From positions 1,097,001-1,161,000 of the forward strand of contig JAKOGI010000002.1 in NCBI GenBank assembly GCA_029747015.1: a stretch of 64,000 nucleotides of DNA. The letters run 5' to 3'. The translations under genes were made by a program, and so were the position numbers. A model generated the notes under the pieces. The model searched no databases. It was not told where the DNA came from and was given only the letters and a program-made list of their open reading frames with translations. This stretch comes from Carnegiea gigantea. Lineage: Eukaryota > Streptophyta > Magnoliopsida > Caryophyllales > Cactaceae. Position 1 is the first letter of the stretch. Each line of letters begins with the position of its first letter. Positions 40,501-49,500 of this stretch are shown here, piece by piece.

Positions 40501-43500
40501 TCTTTATCAGACTGTTTTGAAAAAGATTATGAAAGCCTTAAAGAAAAGCTAGGTGAGGAAAAAGTTTCAACAATGTTGACATCGCACATAAAAGACTTAC
40601 AAAAGCCAAGGTATAGAAAACTGCCCATAGAAAGCAAAAGGCAAGTCAGATACAAGACCAGAGAAAGCATCTTAGTGAGACACATGATCCACAAGATCAG
40701 AAGACCTTTCTGTCATGAACTTCATATGCATCCCAAATAGTACTTTAGGGGTGGACAAAAGGTTGCTTCAGCCATAATTAAATGGTGTGAATTGCCTAAT
40801 TCAGATTTTGTGAGTCCCCCATTCCCCTTTATCATGAAAGGGGCATACTATCACCTGCATGTCACGTTCACAATGGTGAAATGAAGTATTAGGGTTTCAC
40901 CAGGCTCGGTACTGGTACTAAATTGTTAGGCATTGATATACAAATTAAATTGCATTAGCTGTGTCCCTCATAATATGCAAGTTGTATTATATCTTGGAAT
41001 TGGAGATGCATCCACCATTTACTTCATCAATGGCTCAACAAGGATTTTCAGGTTGCAAGGAGTAGCTAGGGACAACACCTTTTTCTGGACCTTCTAGTTT
41101 CCAAAGAAGCTTAGCTTTGTCTCTCTATCTGCTATAAATGGCCACAGGCCCACAGCCATGGTATATTATTGTGAAAATAATCAAAGAGAACAAGGAGCAA
41201 AGGACGACAGCGATCATGTCTTTCTTCTCTGTACAACATACGACATTAGGTTTTCAACCAACTATTTGTTACAGCATGCAAACCTGAAAATTATAAGCAA
41301 CAGGCAACACAACTAGCAGATAACAAGAACATGAAAACCATCAGGAAACATGAACGAGAGTTTACATCACCACAAAACACAAGGGAAAAAATATTTACTG
41401 TATGTAGCCAAAAGTAAGTGGGAGGTGAATACCTCCTCAATGAGACGACGTTTTCTTCCCCCAGTTCGGTTAGATCTAGCAGAAGAGAATTGGGTGGATG
41501 TGCCATTAAAGGAATTTGCCACTAATCTACAACAGCATAGCGCAGCATCTTTCCGTGTGACTGCATCCTCATCTTCCAAGTAAGAAATAACTGATTCTCT
41601 AGCAAACTCGAGTAGATCATGGCCCTAAAACAGGCATAAGGAGTAAAAACCACACTGAACCCTCAGGGAGAGGAAAAAGAAATCTCTCACCACAGGCTGG
41701 GTAAAAACCTGGAAGTTAAAACGCGCAAGAGTCTGCAAAGCAAGTTGGACAAGAGCAGGGCCAGCAGCATCTGAAACCGGCAAGGGTGCATTGACCACAT
41801 TTGCTCGAACTGTTGTAGCTGGCCGAGCCTGAAGATGATGAGATCTCGAAAGAACCGTGGAAATGGACTCACGCAACCGCTCTTGAATAGGAGGTAGCAG
41901 AGATGGAATGCTGGTACAATAGAAAAGCACAAGAATATGAGTCTAGATGAAGCTTTAACGCTGACAAGGCAACCAAATCTGCCTCCAATCACGCTCTCCC
42001 AAACTTTAAGCAATACCTGATGGAAATCTGCTCAAGTGCTTCTACTAACTGAAATGAAAGGCCAGCAGAGAACATTGCATCTAAAAGGCCGCGAACATGC
42101 TGCTCCATAGCCGGGCCCATTGCTTTTACAATGCTTCCAACACATGCCAAAGCCTCCACAGAAGGTCTTCCTCTCCGAGGAGCAATCTAGAGAAGACCAA
42201 GTATAAACCAATGTCAGCGTGGCAACCAAGCACAAGCACGTAAAAGGGAAATTGTAAGAGCAAATCCGTAAAACAGCATTGATCACGCACAGCATCACGC
42301 AAATGAGACATTATTGTCGGCAAATAGTTGTTAAGTTCCCCATCTAAGGCACCAGCCATCTCCCCTAGAGCAATGAAACCACTAGCTCGCTCAGCTGGTA
42401 TCTTCAAAACAGCAAGGATATGATCCATGCAAATCTGCGGAAAAACATAACAACATAAAAACTTAAGCAAGCATAAGTAGACAACAAATAGTTCCATTGA
42501 AATCCTACTTCAAACAAACTATACATGTCATAATAGTTCTGTGTGACCAACCTTCAAATAGTTGGTCACAAAACGATCACGCAGGAAATGAGCAATGCGA
42601 GGCAGCAATGATGTTATGCTAAGGCGAACGAGCCTATCGCGATGATCCAAATATCTGAAAACAATTTCTGCAACTTCCCTGTACCTAGACATCATAAACT
42701 CACCGGTGTTCCTGCAGGATTGGGAAAAAAGGGAACAGTAAATATTAGTCGCAACCCATTTCATGTGTTTCAAACTGCAATACTAGCCTCCTTCCCTTAA
42801 AGTAGAGTAACTATAAAGCAATTGTTCTTTCGTTTTTCATAAGGAACTTTTATATCACCGCTTCAATGCAAAGGAATGATCTAGATATAAGCATCCCACT
42901 AAGAAGCTATTACAATTTACAACACATCAAAAGGCTATCAACAGACTACTTCTAACACAAATGACAAAGTCCCCCCCCCCCCCCCAAAAAAAAACCACAT
43001 ATTCTAGAGCTAACTATTCTCAATGAGTCAAGAGACTTCCCCATGAAGCAGCTGGTTTTCAGAAAACAATATCCTTTGCAATGAATTGCATGCCCGAATC
43101 CGTATTCAAACCTTTCTTCAAGGTACGGAGAGATGGAGTAGTTAAGGACGACTTCCATTTCTTAGAATATGTGATGTAGGATGCTCTAAGAGCAATTCCT
43201 ACACCGAGAAACTCTCACACAAATTAGAGGACACTCACACATTTTTCTCAAAATTCAACTCAATTTCATTCAAGTCTGTCCCACGAATGCATAACAAAGA
43301 AGCTTAAATAGAGAAAAGACCTAAACCATTAAGGAAACAAATAAATAAGCTAATCAAGGAGATACTATCCACTAGCTAAAAAAGATTTTTTAAAAAAAAG
43401 ATAATATTCCTAAAAGATAAGCTACAAAGATAATAAAATATCAAAACTTCTCACATGCCAATATTAAGATATACTCATATCTTCTTATTTCTCCTTTATC

Positions 43501-46500
43501 CTTATCCTACATCATTCTCACCTGGTTGGAAAAAAACTCATCCTTGAGTTTTATATAGGGGCAGAACAAAGAAACCAAGCAAGAAACCAACTTCACTTCG
43601 TCTCACATATGAGAAAATCGAAATTTGTGCAGCTTCTCCCAAAAAAGTAGCAATTCAATTAGCGGACGTAGCTACTTGCCAAGTAGAAGTTCCTTAGGGA
43701 TAAATAAATCAACGTGCCCACTTGCCAGCCTCGACAGCTCCACATGCTTAAATTTTGGATACCAAGACCAAAATCTCTAGAATTAGGCACTGTCTTGCAC
43801 TCATATGCAGCCTTACGATACTCCTCATTCGCATTTTTGAATCCAGCACTGCCTTCCTCATTCAGACCCTCTTTAACTTCATTCTCCTTGATTTGTATAA
43901 TTTCATCTATAGCTGAAATAATTTGTTGAAGTGAAATATGAGATGCACATGTGTCCAATACCCTTGTACTCATAATTTGAGTGGTAGAGGAAATGTTACT
44001 ACTCATAGATTGACTCTGAGAGATGGAGTCAAGAAGTTCCAACAAGAGGTCATCCGTTTCAATAAGAGTACCAACAAGGATGGACTCTATATGTGCAAGC
44101 ATCATAGAAGAATGATAATCTTTAGTGGATGCTAAAAGATGATGGAAAATGTCCAAGACAAGAGCATCACATTCAAGATCTAACATAACATAAGATTTTA
44201 CTCGAACCATACACTCAAGTATGTGAAGCCTCTTATAGGAATGACTTGTCAGTAGTATCAGATTGGGCCAGAAAAGATGATACAATGAGTTGGAAAGCTC
44301 TCTTCATGAACTCATCTTTGAAAGGGGGATTCAGTGCTGTAATTCAAATGAGTTCAGAAAGACAAGAAGCGAGAAATATCTGAATATCAATGTTTGCATG
44401 ATTGAAAAACACTTCTGAGGTCAAAACTCCTTTTATGGGCACTAGGGCATCTTATATGGATGTCGGGGGGTTTTGGTGTACTTGAGCCAAAAGGCTTTCA
44501 AGTCTTCCAACAATTCAAGGAGATTATTTGAAGACAGAGAGGAAGTAAGCAATTCAGTCCCAACTTTGAATAGTTGAGTTGGAACATGTTGTTTCAATAA
44601 CCATGCTGGTCTTGGTAACACCATGACAATGTCATACATCAGCAAGCAACAATCTGAAGCACAAACAGCAACAATAACTGCAGCCCAAGAACAAGAATGG
44701 CACGGAGAGCAGCAATGAGAAGGGCAGAGTGACAAGTGACTACGGCAAACCACTTCTGGGAGATTTTCGGCCCCTCTGGTGATAACCCGAAGCAGCAATC
44801 CCCACAGTTCGCAGCACAAGTGGGATCACACATTCGGATTTCGCGAAATTGGAGCAACCAATTGAAGGTTGAATCAAAGCATTTTCTTTCAATTGGGATG
44901 GGGCTTTTGGTCGAAATTAAGTGAGCACCGGGCAGCCAGGACCGAAACCAATTTTGGATGATTTTAAGGAACCGACGATGAATTTTGGAGTCTAGGGTTT
45001 CGGGAATTCGGGAAATTCGCAAACTAGGGCATTCGAACTTGCGAATTTAGGGTTCTAGTGATCGGCTTGGTGGCGGCGGTGCCATGGCGAGGGCCGGCTG
45101 GAGGTTGGTGACCGAGGGGTGGTGATTGGTGGAGGCGGGTGCGCCTTTCGGTGCTAGTTCAAAGGACTTGGTTGCTGTCGTTAGGATTCCGCAATTTTTT
45201 GCGTGTGTTTGTGTTCTTTTTTTTTGTTGGCGGATTTAAGAAACAAAGGCAAGAATCAAAAAGAAAATTGGCAGTGATCGAAGAAGCTTTGATACCAATT
45301 TGATGTAGGACACTCTAAGAGCAATCCCTACACCAAGAAACTCACACACAAATTAGAGGACACTCACAAATATTTCTCAAAATTCAATTCAATTTCATTC
45401 AAGTCTGACTCGTTAGTGTATAACAAAGGAGCTTAAACAGAGAAAAGACCTAAAACTTTAAGGAAACAAATAGATAACCTAATCAAGGAGATATTATTCA
45501 CTAGCTACAAAAGATAAATGAAAAGATAATATTCCTAAAAGATAAACTACGAAGATAATAAAATATCAAAATACTTCACATATGACAATATTATAATATA
45601 CATATATCTTCTTATTTCTCCTTTATCCTTATCCTGCATCAATATGGCAGGCGCTACCTAAAAAACAGACTTAAGGTAATAGTTTGAAACTTTGAATCAT
45701 AGATCTCATAACCCAACAATGTCAAAAGCCAATGCAGTTGTTAAATTCATAGCAGAAAATTTGACAGACAAAAATACAGATTTGGCAATCTGACCAACCT
45801 TAGAAGCTCCCCAACAGCAAGTAAAGAACCATGTATACTGTGGACAGGAGCATTCCTACCCAGTCCTTCCTGTGTAGCCTCAAACATGCGGTAGTACCTG
45901 GAAAATGCAACAGCATTTTTTTACATCAACTTGACATAAATAGGTAAAAGTAATGCAAAAGATTATGGAAATAGAACCATTTTCACTAGGATTTGGAATA
46001 TCACAAGAACTTAGTTGATAAGCCTCAAATTCACAAACCTCCACTAAGAAAAAGATTATCCTTTTCTACAGAAATAAAATTCAGATTCCTTGTAACAACT
46101 CAGTTCTTTTTACACAACACAGATCTGTTTCCTCTAGAAAAAGGATCAAGTAGCTCTCATAATACAAGACCGCCTCCACTCACTCTGCTATGACAGTCAA
46201 ACATAAAGACAGCATGATATGAATTCCTGCAGTAAACAGCAAATAGGAACGAGTCTCATAATAACGTGGTCCTTTTTCACATTTCATCAGTTGATAAAAG
46301 CCCAAATCGCCATTGCTATTCAAAAAGAAGTACAGCAAAATCATTATATTTCAAAAGGCCAGCTCTACTTTGAAACAATATGATGAGCCTCATTTCCAAA
46401 GAAAAAAGGTAAAACCAAATTTTTAAGACATGGTGGACTCCCAATACTTCATTTCTCAACCGTTACAGAATCTCTCCCTTAGATCAGTATATAACACTGT

Positions 46501-49500
46501 ACTAATGTTTACATAGTTATTGCTCCTGATTTAGCACTGCTTAGTTCAATTCCGTGATGCTTATCCTTAGTTTTGCTCCATAAAATGTATTCACAAAATT
46601 GTTCTTTTATAAAATGTTTCTACAAAATCCTTCTCCTATAAAGTGTTTTCACAAAATCTTGTCTTGTGGGTCTCTTGGAATTAGCCTCTCAACGTTCAGT
46701 TATACCGGTTGCGGTAAGATTGCCTACATCTGGATATCCCCAAACCCCGCGAAAGCGGGACCCACACTGGGAGGTGGTGTTGTTGGTGTTGTTGATAAGT
46801 AATCAAAAGATGCATTAAGAAGACACCAAGGGGATGACACCCATGTACAAAAGGACGCCATTACAAAATAACATCAATACACCATGCCCTCAAGCTCTCT
46901 ACAATAATCATATCGACAAAATCCAAAAATGTTAACTTTGCACCATTAATGAGAACTTCACTCCAAGTATACAAAGTTCTCAAGAAATAAAGTTTGAAAT
47001 CATCAACAGTCCTAGCCTTGCCCTAACACTGGTGCAATATTGTCCAAACCGAATGTCCAAATCTCTGACCCAACCAAAAAAACAGAAAAAAAGTCCGGTA
47101 AAGATGTTTTAATCAAATTTAAAATTATGCTTTTGTCTTAATTAAATTCAGAACTAGGTCCAGGTTTGACAATCAAGACATTTTTGGTCCAAATTATCCA
47201 ATTTTTCACCTGCAGACTAAGCATTCTGGGCTTTTGACGTTAGGAACGCCCCTATTTTCTGTAAGATGCACACTACCTAGCCCTATTAGCTTTATCTGCC
47301 GCCCGTCATCCTCCGTATAGTTCTCCCTCAACCTTTCCCTCTCTCTTTACTGCGGCTGCTCCCTCTCCTCTTTCCTCAACCTTTCTATCTCTTACCCTTC
47401 ATTGCTGCTTCTTTCAACCAATCATGTCAAAAAGAAATTATACAGAAGTCAAGCCCTAGTTCAGAACATGTTGTAATTAAAGAAATCATACACCCGCTGC
47501 AACACACAAGAAAAAATCATCAAAACCCACTCCAAAAATGTCCAAAATTTCCAACAAGAAATCCATCCAGAGTGCCTTCCTGGTCCTCTCTTATTCAGAA
47601 AAGGTCCTCTCAATGCTCCAATGCCCAAAAGCACAAAAGACGCTGGAACATGCAAAAACAAATCCAACAAAGCACTACCACATGACCCACATAAGATATT
47701 TTGGGGGCAACAATAACCTTCAAAATGCTCAAATGAGATATTATGTATAGTTATAATAAGTTCATCACATGCCGATCGCTCATTCGCCACATTCTATAGC
47801 TGTATTTTAGATATATCCAAAAGAGCGTATCCCTTCAGCAGACGTGCAATCTTACATAACCATGCAAATATTCATCAGAGGAATGTATAAACTAACCATT
47901 GGACCCGCCACCGTGTCTCACGTTTCTCAATGACACGAAGACAAGCACGTAATGCTTCCACTGCACGCTCGCGGACATCTAATGAAGGATCTCTTAGGGC
48001 AACCCAAATAGCATCCACAAATTCAGGCACGTGTACATTGAAAACAGTCGACGCATTCTCTGCCATTTCCTGGACAAGTGGTGAAAAAGATTTACCAGAT
48101 ATAGAGGGAACTGGGAAGACAGAATTTAGAAATAATACTATGCCAATGGAAAACTTAATAAAATTTTAAAGCAGAAGAGGTTCAGAATTTCCTGCTCTCA
48201 GAGATTTCTACTGCTTGTTTCTTCTACATAAGGTTCCTATTCTAAATCATTCACACAAAATGATGATGAAAAGGTGAGGAAACGTAAGCCAAAAGCAGTC
48301 TGTAACAAAAGATATCAGCAAAAATGCAGGCATGCTCCTGATTTAAGTTCAAAGAACAAGCGAGAAAATAGTTTAGGAGAACAGAATCAACTTACCTTTA
48401 AAATTAACACAGCTGCAAGCCGACGATACTCAACTCTTTCTCCACGTAGCCAATCCAAAGCATTTCTTATCTATTCAGATAGAATTAATTAAATGCCAGC
48501 TGTTCCCACATATCCAAAAAATTTCAAAAAATAAAAAATGAACATGATCCCTACCTGATGTTCCACTTCATCAGCAGTCATGGCTCCTCCAGACCGGGCC
48601 AAGTGACCTAGCACTCTACTGGCCAGGACTAGAATTTCGCGTTCGCGCTTGAACTCGAACACTGTACGGATATAATTAGAGAATTTTGAAACTCTCGATG
48701 CACTCTCTCCAAGTGGCACATCTATAAGCTCATTGATAGCTCGTAAAGCTCCCAAATTTTCAGCAACATCACTGCTTTCGAGAAGACTAGATATACGATC
48801 ATAAAGCTGATCCATGAAGCGTGAAAAGGCTTCTCCATTGAGATCATGGGCTGCTTCTTCGATTTGCCTCCTCAACGCAGAAGTAGCACCCTCCTTCATA
48901 GTAAACATAATGATGTTTAGAGGGCAACAAATTTTAATAACCTTAAAGGGAAACTGTGAAGGATTGGAAATATTAAACAAGAATATTGGACAATAGAATG
49001 AATTTTAAAAAGCACAAAAACCAAGAAAAAATCCATTCATTAGTCCAATGACATATCTAACAGATAATGTCTAGTCAACCAAAAATTAAAAAATCAGGGT
49101 AGGACCATATGAAGCATTCACCTGTGACATATAAAAATACAAGACCATTAAATCACTAAGCCACAGTATGTTTGACTTGGTGATCGTAACGTGTGATACA
49201 TAAAATACAAGGCCATTACGTCACTAAGCCAAAGGATGTTTGACTTAGTGATCGTGCAAAATAGGTACCCTTGTAGAACAGCATGTTGGACTCTATTTCT
49301 TAAGTATGAATTGTTGGTGTCCAATACCCCCCAAAGTATGGATTATAGGAATCCAAAAACCCTATTGAAAAAAATGTAAGTTGCACGTGGGCAAAATCTA
49401 GTTCACTGACTTCTTCCCCATTATTATTGCTTAATCCTTTCCTTCTATTAGGATCTCCCTCTTACAACTGACACAGGACATAGCGCTTGATAGGCGTTTG

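Larger units (their letters stand above)
43172..45641 (-). mobile_element. Nonautonomous LTR retrotransposon in TOR intron 5
   Basis: Two direct LTRs (43172-43514 and 45301-45641, about 342 bp each) start TGATGTAGG and end ATCA. A 5-bp target duplication, ATATG, flanks the whole element. Reading on the minus strand, the 5' LTR (45641-45301) is followed by a primer-binding site similar to the initiator-Met tRNA type. The internal part is only about 1.8 kb, without gag, protease, polymerase or integrase. Instead it carries a noncoding leader and a broken PDS5-like segment. Near the 3' LTR the minus strand encodes an [13 protein letters not shown] string, reminiscent of the end of Ty3/gypsy polyproteins. 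The LTRs differ at roughly one position in ten by eye, so the insertion is not recent. Transcribed in the same direction as TOR. Confidence 0.9.

Noticed and set aside
43659..44285. A 208-codon minus-strand open frame that could be taken as a gene
   Set aside because: It is the longest intact piece of the PDS5-like fragment within the LTR element; the upstream part is out of frame or stopped and there is no promoter or start that fits.
44639..45022. A 127-codon minus-strand open frame
   Set aside because: It lies in the leader of the LTR element, has no domain, and is not continuous with the PDS5-like frame.
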